A stretch of 64,000 nt of DNA from Treponema ruminis. Lineage in GTDB: Bacteria; Spirochaetota; Spirochaetia; Treponematales; Treponemataceae. The notes beneath the pieces are model-generated. The model searched no databases, had not been told where the DNA came from, and worked only from the letters and a program-made list of their open reading frames with translations. The stretch spans positions 2,232,001 through 2,296,000 of the forward strand of contig CP031518.1 in assembly GCA_017161305.1 (NCBI GenBank), in the 5' to 3' direction. The position numbers and the translations under genes were made by a program. Of the stretch, positions 17,545 through 26,266 are shown one piece after another; position 1 is the stretch's first letter; each line of letters starts with the position of its first letter.

Positions 17545-20500
17545 ATGACCAGAGAAGAAATTGAAAATTTTAATCCAGATAAAAATTTTGTTTCAGTGCA
17601 GGATAAACTTTCTGAATATGCCAGAACAAAACCCGAAAGCACTGCCATAATTTGTGACGATAAAATCTATTCGTATAAAATGCTCGATGAGCAGTCGGAT
17701 AAAATTGCAGCGGCTTTGCATAAAATCTGCCCGCAGATTACAAAGGAAAGCCTCGTTCTTTTTGTATTGAACCGCTCTTTTTATGTTCCGGCCGTTATTT
17801 TTGGAATTTTAAAGACTGGGGCAGCTTTTATTCCGCAAACTCCAGAAATTCCGGCCGAAAGAATCAAATACAGCATGAAGGATTCCAAAAGCCCCCTTCT
17901 GATTACAAGCGAAAAAATCAGACAGGAAAAATGTGATCTTGAAGATGCTTCATATAAAATTGTTACAGTGGAAGAACTTCTTTCACTGGCAGAAAAAGAA
18001 AATCTTAGTCAGTATCGTATTCAGGTCACTTCAACAAATCTTGCAATGTGTCTTTATACCTCAGGTTCAACAGGAAATCCAAAGGGCGTTCTGATTGAGC
18101 ATCGCTCTGTCTTTACCGAAGGAAGCCGGGAAACTTTTCTTGAGACATTGATACCAGGAACTCTTGTCATTGATGATATAGCCCCTATTACCTTTGTTTT
18201 GTTTTATACAGGACTTTTTGGAGCTGTATATTCAGGACTAGGTTTGCATTTATCTCTTGAAGGCGATCTAAAAGATTTGAAAAAGTTCTCGGAGCAAATG
18301 TACCAGTATAAAGTGAATACCATAATCGGAATCCCGTCGTTTTTCAAATTGTACTTTGCTTATGCTTCTGGAGAACAGCTCAAATATGTAATGCATCTTG
18401 GAACTGGTGGGGAGCCGCTTTTATTTGATGACGCAAAAAAAATGTTTGAAAAGCAGCCTCAGCTGAGAATTGTTTACGGATACGGGGCAACGGAATTAGA
18501 TGCGATTGCCGTATACAAAATCGTTTCAAAAGATACAGAAGTATTTTCTAATGGTTCTCCATTTTTCTGTAAGGCATATATTCTCGACGAAGATGGAAAA
18601 GAACTTGGTGTAAATCAAAAAGGCGAGCTTGTTATGTCAGGTCCGATCACTTTCAGAAGTTATCTCAATCTCCCGGAAGAAACTTCCAGAAATCTTATAA
18701 GTCTTAACGGCAAAAAAGTTTACAAAACAGGTGATTTGGCATATTGGACAGAAAACGGTGAGATTATAATCTGTGGAAGAGCCGATGAAATGGTAAAATT
18801 TAACGGCCAGCGTGTGGAACTCCCCGAAATAGAAAAGGCCTTGCTGAATATTTCCGGCATAGAAAAGGCAAAGGTTATCCTTAAAAAAAAGAACAGCGGT
18901 GATTTTCTTGCGGCATTTGTGGTTTCGGATAAAAAAATCAGCACAGGTTTGCTGCAAAAAGAACTTTCAAAAACTCTGCCACCATACATGATTCCACAGG
19001 TTTTTGTGCAGCTTGAAAGTATGCCAGTAAATCAAAACGGCAAAATCGATAAGCTTGCATTAAAAAATATGGAAATCACTTTTGAGACAGAAGAATATAA
19101 AAACTCTGAGACTGAAACAGAATCGATTGTCTGCAATGCTTTCAAAAAAGTTCTTGAACTTGGGGAGCGAAATATAGGAAGTCATGATGATTTTTTTAAG
19201 CTCGGAGGATCGTCGCTTGGTGCACTTGAACTGATTATGGAGCTTGAAAATCATGGAATTGTGCTTTCGACTTCAGACATATATCGCGGAAGAACCGTTG
19301 AGAAAATTGCCGAATCTGTCCGATTCCGAAAAGACTGCCAGAATTTAAAACAATTCGAATCTGAATGTCGTAAAAAGACATATAAAGTTACGACAGCGCA
19401 GAAATTTATGCTTGAAGAAGAACTTTCCAAATCTGATGAGCGCAGTGTTTACAATGAGTTTTTCATCTGTGATTTCGGGGAAAAATATAATTCAGAAAAA
19501 CTAAGGGCTGCCGCGGACAAGGTCGTTGCTTCCCATCCTGTTTTCTCTTCTGTATTCTCAAAAAACAATGAAGACGAGTTCTTTATTTCATATCACCCGG
19601 AACTTACAAAAAAGACGGAGCTTGTAAATCTTACGGAAGAGGAACTTGAAGAGCTCAGGCAAAAGCCAGGAAAAGCATTTGCGATTTTTGAAGAGACGCT
19701 TTTCCGCCCTAAGGTTTTTGTGACAGAAAAAAGCATTTATTTATTTTTTGAGATTCACCATGCTATCGGTGACGGATATTCTCTTGGAATATTCTTCCCA
19801 CAGGTCGTTTCCGCATATTCCGGTGAAGAACTCGAAGAAGACTATTTTTATTCATATTTACAGAGCATTTCTGATACCGAGAATTCTCCAGAATATAAAG
19901 AAGCGCGTCATTATTATGATTCTCTAAAAAGAAATGAAAAATGGTGCGACATCCTCAGCTATGACCATTCAAAGACTTTTGGAACATCTTGTTGTCCGGT
20001 TTTTGAAACAGGCGTAACAACAAGCGAACTTGAAAAAGCTGAAAAAAAATTTTCGACGTCACGGAATGCTCTTAGCATTGCCTGTGCGCTTCTTGCTTTA
20101 TCCGAGATTACAGGCGAAAAGAAAGTCTGTTTCAGCTGGACTTATGACAATCATAAGGAAGCAAAATATTCGGATTCCATAGGCTGTTTTATAAAAAATC
20201 TCCCTGTGTTTGCGGATTTTGAAAAACTTGATACTAAAGAAAAGCTGATTGCAGAGATTAACGCACAAATTGAAAAAGGCATTTATTACTCAGAATATTT
20301 AGATTTGTTTTTTGATTCTGATCCAGATTTTGATTCTTATTCAGCAGAAATTATTTATCAGAAGCATGTTTTTGACATTTTCCCATATTTTAAGAATAGC
20401 GGAATTGAGCCAGAAGAGATTGAGCTTGCGCATCCAGCTCCTGTAGTCCTGGAAATCGAAATGTTTGAAGAAGACGGCAAGCTTTTTAGTCTTGTGGAAT

Positions 20501-20583
20501 ATGCAGAAAATCTGTACACAAAAGAGCAGATTGAGAAGTTTGTAGAAAGATTCAACAAGCACCTGCAGAATTTTGTTGATTAA
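17545..20583 (+). CDS. Nonribosomal peptide synthetase, A-T-C module
   Basis: The 1012-aa enzyme activates, carries and condenses a building block. The adenylation domain spans about 1-510: core A3 LYTSGSTGNPKGV near 170, A5 VYGYGATE near 310, A7 YKTGDLAYW, A8 GRADEMVKFNGQRVELPEIE near 410 and the A10 lysine in NQNGKIDK near 498. The carrier domain has its phosphopantetheine Ser in FFKLGGSSLGAL near 555. The C-terminal condensation domain carries EIHHAIGDG (HHxxxDG) near 737. No thioesterase is present. ATG 17545, with AGAGG 9 nt upstream, is preferred over the ATG at 17524 inside the previous gene. The Asp usually found at the amino-acid-binding A4 position is not evident by eye, hinting at an atypical acyl substrate. 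Confidence 0.88.
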   Translation: MTREEIENFNPDKNFVSVQDKLSEYARTKPESTAIICDDKIYSYKMLDEQSDKIAAALHKICPQITKESLVLFVLNRSFYVPAVIFGILKTGAAFIPQTPEIPAERIKYSMKDSKSPLLITSEKIRQEKCDLEDASYKIVTVEELLSLAEKENLSQYRIQVTSTNLAMCLYTSGSTGNPKGVLIEHRSVFTEGSRETFLETLIPGTLVIDDIAPITFVLFYTGLFGAVYSGLGLHLSLEGDLKDLKKFSEQMYQYKVNTIIGIPSFFKLYFAYASGEQLKYVMHLGTGGEPLLFDDAKKMFEKQPQLRIVYGYGATELDAIAVYKIVSKDTEVFSNGSPFFCKAYILDEDGKELGVNQKGELVMSGPITFRSYLNLPEETSRNLISLNGKKVYKTGDLAYWTENGEIIICGRADEMVKFNGQRVELPEIEKALLNISGIEKAKVILKKKNSGDFLAAFVVSDKKISTGLLQKELSKTLPPYMIPQVFVQLESMPVNQNGKIDKLALKNMEITFETEEYKNSETETESIVCNAFKKVLELGERNIGSHDDFFKLGGSSLGALELIMELENHGIVLSTSDIYRGRTVEKIAESVRFRKDCQNLKQFESECRKKTYKVTTAQKFMLEEELSKSDERSVYNEFFICDFGEKYNSEKLRAAADKVVASHPVFSSVFSKNNEDEFFISYHPELTKKTELVNLTEEELEELRQKPGKAFAIFEETLFRPKVFVTEKSIYLFFEIHHAIGDGYSLGIFFPQVVSAYSGEELEEDYFYSYLQSISDTENSPEYKEARHYYDSLKRNEKWCDILSYDHSKTFGTSCCPVFETGVTTSELEKAEKKFSTSRNALSIACALLALSEITGEKKVCFSWTYDNHKEAKYSDSIGCFIKNLPVFADFEKLDTKEKLIAEINAQIEKGIYYSEYLDLFFDSDPDFDSYSAEIIYQKHVFDIFPYFKNSGIEPEEIELAHPAPVVLEIEMFEEDGKLFSLVEYAENLYTKEQIEKFVERFNKHLQNFVD

Positions 20584-22298
20584 GTATGAATGATGGTTTC
20601 TCGGAACACGTTGCGGTCATAGCTTGTGGTCGTGAGATTTGCCTTGTCAGAGTAATGCTCCATAAGACTTGAAACAAAAAATCCTCGGAACGAAGAAATC
20701 TCGCAGTCGGTATCAGTCATGTCAAAAATTTCTCCATCATCGCGGAAGACGATCTTTATTTTGTCCTCCAGCATTATGGTGCACTCAGCATAAACCTTTT
20801 TGCCGGGGTTTTTGTCTTTTATGAGCATCAGTGCTTCTTCGATAAGCACAAGAATCTTGTTTTTTGATTTTGGGTTTATATTATGCTCGGTTAAAACTTT
20901 ATCTGCCGCATCTCGGACTTTTACAACTTCACTGTCTTCTATATAAAAGCTCCAGCTGAAAATATTTGCATCGTGATTCTTAATCAGATAAGGAAAATCC
21001 TGATTTTTGTATGCGAGTTTAACGAATAATATAGAAATTGCAAGTGCAATCCATGGTCCCAGTGCAAAGCCAAACCAGATTCCAGAAAGCCCCATGAACT
21101 TAGAAAAAATTAAAATACATAAAAGCGTTGGAATGCAGTCTTTTAAAAGTGTGATAAAAATGCTCAGCCCGATTTTCTCGATACTCAGATAGTAAGAAGT
21201 GATTACAAAAAGCAGTGAGAGCGCAATCATTGAAGGACAGCCGATTCGGATCGCTTTTACAGCCATTTCATAAACTTCTGGGGTTTCAATTCCGTACAAT
21301 ACAGGGAACAATGGTGCGGCAAAGAAAACAATGAGCATTAAGATTGCACCAAGCACAATTGCTGTCTTTAATGATGAATTGAAGATTTGTTTTAGACCTT
21401 TAGAATTGTTTTCGCCACGGAATACGCTCAAAATAGGGGAGTTTGCGGAACCTACGCAGTCAAAAACAAAGGTAAGCTCTATTACAGTAATAAATACAGA
21501 GAAAACAGGAATAAAGGTTTCTCCGTAATTTTCGAGGATTATTTTTTGAACGAACAGTGAAATAATGCCAGTCAGAACAAAAACAAGCGAGTCCACGATA
21601 CTGAATTTTGAGACATGAAGCAAATCCTTAAAACTGAAATGCCATGCAAAACGCAGCGTACAATTTTTTCGGAAGAAATGACAGAAATTGATTAAACTGC
21701 TTCCTATATATCCGATCAGCGTTCCCATCGCCACGCCTTTGATGCCCAAGAAGAAGGTTAAAGTGATCGATGCACCGATATTGCCAATGATAAGGTATGC
21801 GTTCGAAATTGTGCTGATTAATTCATCGCCGTCAACATAAATCATCGAACCCATGGTGTCAGCAATAGGTGCAATCAGATATGCCCACTTGACCATTGAA
21901 AGATAGGTGTCCGCATATTCAAGCACTTCGCCGTCTATTTTCATATAGCTAAAAAATACATCCTTGAAAAGCGAAACCAGCGTAAAAAATAAGACTCCCA
22001 AAATTACAGAAACAATACAGCTCTGGCTGAAATATTCATTTGCTTTTTTGAGATTCATCTTTCCAACTTCATACGGAAAAAGTATTTCTGTTCCGTAAGT
22101 TACTACCATTGAGAGAAATGTGAGCGTAAGAAAAATTGGATTTACAACGGTAAGTGCCGCAACGGCCGCTTCATTTAAAATAAGACCGCTGATAATTGAA
22201 TCGGAAGCAACAACTAAGACTGCGACAATTTGTTCGATTGCAGCTGCAAAAAGAAGAGACTTATAGCGTTTTACACAAAATGGTGTTGAGTTTTTCAT
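20580..22298 (-). CDS. MATE-family exporter with C-terminal GHKL (anti-sigma-like) domain
   Basis: The 572-aa protein has a twelve-helix MATE transporter core (about 1-450; EQIVAVLVVASDSIISGLIL near 20, later VYVDGDELISTISNAYLIIGN). A soluble tail of about 120 residues resembles RsbW/SpoIIAB GHKL ATPases: KILVLIEEALMLI at the N-box position and FRDDGEIFD at G1. The N-box Asn is not retained and the glycine lid is poor, so ATP binding may be lost. It converges with the NRPS gene; the two stop codons overlap in a single TTAA. It may export the NRPS product or a toxic intermediate, with the tail sensing a STAS partner. Confidence 0.8.
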   Translation of the reverse strand: MKNSTPFCVKRYKSLLFAAAIEQIVAVLVVASDSIISGLILNEAAVAALTVVNPIFLTLTFLSMVVTYGTEILFPYEVGKMNLKKANEYFSQSCIVSVILGVLFFTLVSLFKDVFFSYMKIDGEVLEYADTYLSMVKWAYLIAPIADTMGSMIYVDGDELISTISNAYLIIGNIGASITLTFFLGIKGVAMGTLIGYIGSSLINFCHFFRKNCTLRFAWHFSFKDLLHVSKFSIVDSLVFVLTGIISLFVQKIILENYGETFIPVFSVFITVIELTFVFDCVGSANSPILSVFRGENNSKGLKQIFNSSLKTAIVLGAILMLIVFFAAPLFPVLYGIETPEVYEMAVKAIRIGCPSMIALSLLFVITSYYLSIEKIGLSIFITLLKDCIPTLLCILIFSKFMGLSGIWFGFALGPWIALAISILFVKLAYKNQDFPYLIKNHDANIFSWSFYIEDSEVVKVRDAADKVLTEHNINPKSKNKILVLIEEALMLIKDKNPGKKVYAECTIMLEDKIKIVFRDDGEIFDMTDTDCEISSFRGFFVSSLMEHYSDKANLTTTSYDRNVFRETIIHT

Positions 22299-22337
22299 TG
22301 AACTGATTGAGGACTCCTACTATATGCGATAAAATGA

Positions 22338-22366
22338 ATTATAACACAATTTTAACTCTATTTAAA
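22338..22366 (-). promoter_or_regulatory. Promoter of the MATE-GHKL gene
   Basis: On the minus strand TTTAAA (22361-22366), a 17-nt spacer and TATAAT (22338-22343) precede the MATE start by about 40 nt. AGGAG at 22315-22319 is rather far (about 16 nt) from the ATG. Confidence 0.5.
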
Positions 22367-22412
22367 GGAAAAAGGAATAATTTTTTTTTCATTCCGTAAA
22401 GGGCTCCATATA

Positions 22413-22441
22413 TTGATTATTCTTTCCAAAAAAGATATATT
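22413..22441 (+). promoter_or_regulatory. Promoter of the rpsP-rplS operon
   Basis: TTGATT (22413-22418), a 17-nt spacer and TATATT (22436-22441) lie 32 nt before the rpsP start, with GGAGG at 22463-22467. Confidence 0.65.
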
Positions 22442-22473
22442 ATTATTTCACAATTCTATTATGGAGGAATATT

Positions 22474-22725
22474 GTGGTCAAAATCAGACTTAAGAAGTTC
22501 GGTGCAGCAAAACGTCCTTGCTACCGAATCGTCGTACAGGATTCACGCAAACCACGTGATGGCACGACAATCGAAGAAATTGGTACTTACCAGCCTGTAA
22601 CTCAGGAAGGAGAAAACCAGTTCACTGTTAACGAAGAGCGTGCAAAGTATTGGATTAGCGTTGGTGCTCAGCCAACAGAAACAGTCAAAAAGCTTTTCAG
22701 CAAAAAGAACCTTAACAAAAAATAA
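22474..22725 (+). CDS. rpsP: 30S ribosomal protein S16
   Basis: The 83-aa protein has the S16 signature [20 protein letters not shown] and the GTYQPVT strand. It is a structural component of the small ribosomal subunit. Length is normal for the family. Translation starts at GTG 22474 (followed by GTC AAA), 6 nt after GGAGG. It heads the operon rpsP-khpA-rimM-trmD-rplS, an arrangement conserved across many bacteria. Confidence 0.96.
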   Translation: MVKIRLKKFGAAKRPCYRIVVQDSRKPRDGTTIEEIGTYQPVTQEGENQFTVNEERAKYWISVGAQPTETVKKLFSKKNLNKK

Positions 22726-22745
22726 TTTAACGGGAGTAACGGGGA

Positions 22746-22979
22746 ATGGAAAAAGACCTGATTGAATACATTGCAAAATCATTGGTCGATGATCCCAGTG
22801 CAGTCTCGGTGAATGAAACTGAAGGTGAGCGAGGCCCTGTTTTGGAACTTCGTGTAGCCCAAGGCGATATTGGTAAGGTTATCGGCAAATACGGCCGTAT
22901 TGCTAAAGCGTTGCGCACAGTATTGAGTGCATCAGCCAGTAGAGATGGCAAGCATTATAGCCTTGACATACTGGACTAA
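22746..22979 (+). CDS. khpA: KH-domain RNA-binding protein KhpA (YlqC family)
   Basis: This 77-aa protein is a single type II KH domain. The conserved loop IGKVIGKYGRIAKALRTVLSASA carries the GxxG RNA-contacting motif. Members bind many RNAs and in several bacteria pair with KhpB to affect cell elongation and division. It lies between rpsP and rimM, the usual place, behind a GGGAGTAACGGGG ribosome site. Confidence 0.93.
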   Translation: MEKDLIEYIAKSLVDDPSAVSVNETEGERGPVLELRVAQGDIGKVIGKYGRIAKALRTVLSASASRDGKHYSLDILD

Positions 22980-22986
22980 TTGAACT

Positions 22987-23589
22987 GTGGAAAAATCTAA
23001 TCAAAACGACGTTTTTATCGTTGGCTTCGTTCGTGGCTCTCACGGCATTTCGGGCGAATTTAAAGTAGAAAGCACTTCCGGTGAATATGAGCACTTCACC
23101 AAAATGAAAGAAGTAGCTTTAAGAAACGGCAAGACCGGGGAACAAAAATCCTTTTCGGTTGAATACGCGGAAGTCGGCGGCCGTGACTTGTACATGAAAC
23201 TTGTCGGAATCGATAATCCTGAACTGGCTCAAAAGTTCAACAAATGGGAAATTATCGTGCCACGCAAGAACGCTTGTCCTCTAAACAAGAACGAGTGGTA
23301 TGTTGAAGACTTAAAAAATTGTGCTCTCGTTTACGAGGGTAAAGACGGATTGGCAGTTAAATCTGCACCCATAAAGGTGGGTACAATCACAGACGTAATG
23401 GAAGGCGGTTCTGGGAACCTGTTAGAAGTTCACCTGGCCGAGGATTGTGATTGTCTTAGTGACAGCATCAAATACGATTCCAATGGAAAGGTTCGCACGG
23501 TCTATGTGCCGCTCAAAGACCGGTTCATAGGTAAGGTTGATGTCAAAAACAAGATAATCCAGTTGATGCACCTCTGGATTCTGGAGTAA
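22987..23589 (+). CDS. rimM: Ribosome maturation factor RimM
   Basis: The 200-aa protein has the two RimM barrels. The N-terminal VGFVRGSHGISGEFKV is diagnostic, and the C-terminal PRC-like barrel includes EWYVEDLKNCALVY, GTITDVMEGGSGNLLEV and VPLKDRFIGKVDVKNKII. It assists 30S head maturation together with S19. The likely start is GTG 22987, 7 nt after the khpA stop; the initiation region is weak, suggesting coupling to khpA translation. Confidence 0.93.
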   Translation: MEKSNQNDVFIVGFVRGSHGISGEFKVESTSGEYEHFTKMKEVALRNGKTGEQKSFSVEYAEVGGRDLYMKLVGIDNPELAQKFNKWEIIVPRKNACPLNKNEWYVEDLKNCALVYEGKDGLAVKSAPIKVGTITDVMEGGSGNLLEVHLAEDCDCLSDSIKYDSNGKVRTVYVPLKDRFIGKVDVKNKIIQLMHLWILE

Positions 23590-23593
23590 TTCC

Positions 23594-24361
23594 ATGAAAT
23601 TTACTGTGCTGACCTTATTTCCTGAGATTCCGCGCGCTTTTTTTGAAGCCTCAATCATGGCGAAGGCGGTTGAAAAGGGAATTATTGCCTACGATTTAGT
23701 GAATATCAGGGATTTTGCCTTTGATAGACACAAGACATGTGATGACAAGCCGTACGGGGGCGGAGCGGGGCAGCTTTTAATGGCGGAACCACTCGGCAGG
23801 GCGCTTGACAGCGTAAAGGCCTACAAAAAGCATGTGATTTACGTCACACCTTCAGGAAAGCCTTTTACACAGAAAAAAGCGCTGGAACTTAGTCAGAAGG
23901 ACGAAATCGTATTGGTCTGTGGAAGATACGAAGGTATTGACCAAAGAATAATCGATTTGTATGTCGATGACGAAATCTCCATCGGGGATTATGTCATGTC
24001 AAGCGGAGAACTTGCTGCAACGGTCATAGTAGATTCAGTCTACAGATTGGTCGAGAATGTAATCACTCCAGAAAGCCTTGACGAAGAAAGTTATTCTGAC
24101 GGACTTTTGGAATATCCTCAGTATACGCACCCGGCTGTATACAAGGACCTGACAGTGCCGGAAGTTCTTACTTCGGGCAACCATGAGCTTATCCGAAAGT
24201 GGCGGCTGAAAAAGCGACTCCAGAAAACTCTTGCAAACCGGCCTGATTTAATCGCCAGCGCAAGAATGCAGGGCTTGCTCACTACAGAAGCCGAAAAGAT
24301 GATTGAGGAAATCGCGGAACAAGTTTCTCTAAAGCATGTCCGCAAGAACAGGAGAAAATAA
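23594..24361 (+). CDS. trmD: tRNA (guanine37-N1)-methyltransferase
   Basis: The 255-aa enzyme adds N1-methyl to G37 of tRNAs reading CNN codons, preventing frameshifts. The SPOUT trefoil-knot motifs are clear: [15 protein letters not shown] and [20 protein letters not shown], plus N-terminal [19 protein letters not shown] and [16 protein letters not shown]. It starts 4 nt after rimM and ends 2 nt before rplS. Full length. Confidence 0.96.
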   Translation: MKFTVLTLFPEIPRAFFEASIMAKAVEKGIIAYDLVNIRDFAFDRHKTCDDKPYGGGAGQLLMAEPLGRALDSVKAYKKHVIYVTPSGKPFTQKKALELSQKDEIVLVCGRYEGIDQRIIDLYVDDEISIGDYVMSSGELAATVIVDSVYRLVENVITPESLDEESYSDGLLEYPQYTHPAVYKDLTVPEVLTSGNHELIRKWRLKKRLQKTLANRPDLIASARMQGLLTTEAEKMIEEIAEQVSLKHVRKNRRK

Positions 24362-24363
24362 CA

Positions 24364-24831
24364 ATGGATCTTATCAAGACTATTGAAGAACAGCAGAAAG
24401 ATGAGACTTCTCTTAATTTCAGAGTTGGTGATACTGTAAAAGTTCACTTTGAGATTATCGAAGGTAAAACAAAACGAATCCAGATTTTCGAAGGACTCGT
24501 TATCTGTATCAAGAACGAAGGCGTTCGCAAGACTTTCACAGTCCGCAAGATTTCTTACGGCGTTGGTGTTGAGCGTATCTTCCCAGTTTACAGCCCACGC
24601 GTTGTAAACGTAGAAATCGTTCGCCCAGGCAAAGTTCGCCGCTCTAAGCTCTACTACGTACGCGACAAGATCGGTAAGGCTGCTAAAGTTAAGGAACTTA
24701 TCGGTCAGCCAGCTGTTGAGTACCTCAAGTGGTCTCGCGACCTCTCTAAAGCTGCAGCAGAGAAAGAAGCTGCTCTCAAAGCTGAGGTTAAGGCTGAGGA
24801 AGCTGCAGAGCACTCAGTAGCAAAAGCTTAA
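24364..24831 (+). CDS. rplS: 50S ribosomal protein L19 with Ala/Glu/Lys-rich tail
   Basis: The 155-aa L19 has the canonical core ([54 protein letters not shown]). About 35-40 extra C-terminal residues are rich in Ala, Glu and Lys and probably form a charged helix. L19 sits at the 30S/50S interface. It closes the translation operon and is followed by a strong terminator. Confidence 0.95.
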   Translation: MDLIKTIEEQQKDETSLNFRVGDTVKVHFEIIEGKTKRIQIFEGLVICIKNEGVRKTFTVRKISYGVGVERIFPVYSPRVVNVEIVRPGKVRRSKLYYVRDKIGKAAKVKELIGQPAVEYLKWSRDLSKAAAEKEAALKAEVKAEEAAEHSVAKA

Positions 24832-24851
24832 GTTTAATTTCGCTTAACATT

Positions 24852-24884
24852 TCCCCGGTACTTTTAGTGTCGGGGATTTTTTTT
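24852..24884 (+). terminator. Rho-independent terminator after rplS
   Basis: A 10-bp stem (24852-24861 with 24867-24876, two G-T pairs), loop TTTTA and eight T residues. Its GGGGA arm and the T-tract run directly into the next ATG at 24889. Confidence 0.9.
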
Positions 24885-24888
24885 GATT

Positions 24889-26001
24889 ATGGTTTTACAG
24901 AACGTTTCCGTTATTCAGGGGGATCTTTCTCAAAATCTTCGTAATGCTTCTGTTTTGCACAGCGGTTCTGTCGTTAGCGGCCGGGTGCTTGCAAGAAACA
25001 CCGACGGCTCCTATTCCGTCTCTCTTGCAGGTCAAAAAATCAACGTAAAATCCCAGAGCCCCTTGCAGGCAGGCAGCGTCTTTTCGGCCAGAGTCAGCAT
25101 TAAAAACGGCAGCGTCCAGCTTGCGCTTGTAAAGGAAAGCTCTTCTTCTGAAATCCTGCAGAAATTTGGCGGAATTGCAGACTCAAAGACCGCCTCTCCT
25201 GAAATCCCGCCCCAGCTTGCAAATTTTTTGTCTTCGCTTGGATTTGAGCCAAATGCCGAAAGCTTTAAAATCCTACAGTTCATGCAGCAGATTGGGATTA
25301 AAATCGACGCTGACTCAGCTAAAAAGGCCCTCAAGGAAGCCGGAGATTCAGAGTCCAAAGAAGAGAAAAGTCAAATAGCCCTTCTCCTTGAAGAAAAGGG
25401 CATAAAATCAAGCAGTGAGCGGGTTCAGGCTGTAATCGGTCGCAATCCGGATTCTTCTAAAGACCGGCAAAAAGACAAAAATCAAGATGCGAAAGAAAAT
25501 CATGGCGGAAAGGGAAAGGTTTTTGGCGGCGCAAAATTTTCTGCTTCTAATGTAAAGTCATATTTTTCTCAGGTTGATGAGGCTTCTTCTGCTTCCAGGG
25601 CGGGCTTACTCACGGCCTTTAACACTGTTCTTTCAGGGGCCCGGAAAGAGCCGCCCCTCAGACACTGGATTTTGCTTCCCTTTGAATGGAATTTCCGCTC
25701 TTATTCTGGACATATCCGCCTTCTTTTTGATTCAGAGCTTTCCAGGCTTGAAAAAGTTGTGATTGATTTGAATAATTCCTCGAAAAGTCATGTTTTCGTG
25801 CTATACTATAAAAATGCTGAAGTCGCTTCAGTGAAGTTCGCTTCAGATTCAGAGTTTTCGGAGTCAAAAAAATCCCGGCTCTGCCAGCTTCTTTCATCGA
25901 TGTTCAATAAAAAAATACCGGTCGAGATGGAAGATTTTGCATCCCTCAGTGGCTTTTGTTCTAGCGATGAGAAATTATCGCTTTTAGATGGGAGCGTGTA
26001 A
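24889..26001 (+). CDS. YlqG/FliK-like protein
   Basis: This 370-aa protein is rich in Ser, Lys and Ala, with a hydrophilic repetitive middle (about 190-215). The folded C-terminal part (HWILLPFEWNFRSYSGHIRLLF, then LEKVVIDLNNSSKSHVFVLYY) resembles the C-terminal domain of flagellar hook-length control proteins. In Bacillus subtilis the rpsP-rplS region is likewise followed by ylqG and the FlhB-tail gene ylqH, matching the next gene here. It may act in flagellar export-substrate switching. No good ribosome site exists; GGGGA of the terminator stem is the only candidate, and the first ATG abuts the terminator T-tract. Confidence 0.65.
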   Translation: MVLQNVSVIQGDLSQNLRNASVLHSGSVVSGRVLARNTDGSYSVSLAGQKINVKSQSPLQAGSVFSARVSIKNGSVQLALVKESSSSEILQKFGGIADSKTASPEIPPQLANFLSSLGFEPNAESFKILQFMQQIGIKIDADSAKKALKEAGDSESKEEKSQIALLLEEKGIKSSSERVQAVIGRNPDSSKDRQKDKNQDAKENHGGKGKVFGGAKFSASNVKSYFSQVDEASSASRAGLLTAFNTVLSGARKEPPLRHWILLPFEWNFRSYSGHIRLLFDSELSRLEKVVIDLNNSSKSHVFVLYYKNAEVASVKFASDSEFSESKKSRLCQLLSSMFNKKIPVEMEDFASLSGFCSSDEKLSLLDGSV

Positions 26002-26002
26002 T

Positions 26003-26266
26003 ATGGAAGAAGAAATCTTTTCTGCCGTCGCCCTCCGTTATCCTGAATGGGCGGAGGCTCCCTACATCAGCGCCAAGGCAAAAGGCTCTGTTGCCCAGAG
26101 ACTGGTCGAAATAGCGGAAGAAAATGAAGTCCCCGTGGTTGAAAATGCTGAAATGGCCAATGTCCTTTCTTTGCAGAGCGTCGGTTCATTCATCCCTGAG
26201 TCAACTTATTCTGCAATCGCAACGATTTTTGCCTTTGTAATAAAGCTAGACGAAGCGAATTCTTAG
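26003..26266 (+). CDS. FlhB C-terminal-domain-like protein (YlqH family)
   Basis: The 87-aa protein aligns with the cytoplasmic tail of FlhB/EscU: AVALRYPEWAEAPYISAKAKG, then AQRLVEIAEENEVPVVEN and a final helix. The NPTH autocleavage motif and the membrane part are absent, so it is a stand-alone tail. Such paralogues can partially replace the FlhB tail in flagellar type III export. I prefer ATG 26003, one base after the ylqG-like stop with GGGAG upstream, over the ATG 15 nt earlier. Confidence 0.75.
   Translation: MEEEIFSAVALRYPEWAEAPYISAKAKGSVAQRLVEIAEENEVPVVENAEMANVLSLQSVGSFIPESTYSAIATIFAFVIKLDEANS

Noticed and set aside
22299..22473. Riboswitch or small RNA between the MATE gene and rpsP
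   Set aside because: Only divergent promoters and a T-rich stretch were seen; no structured leader with a recognisable motif.
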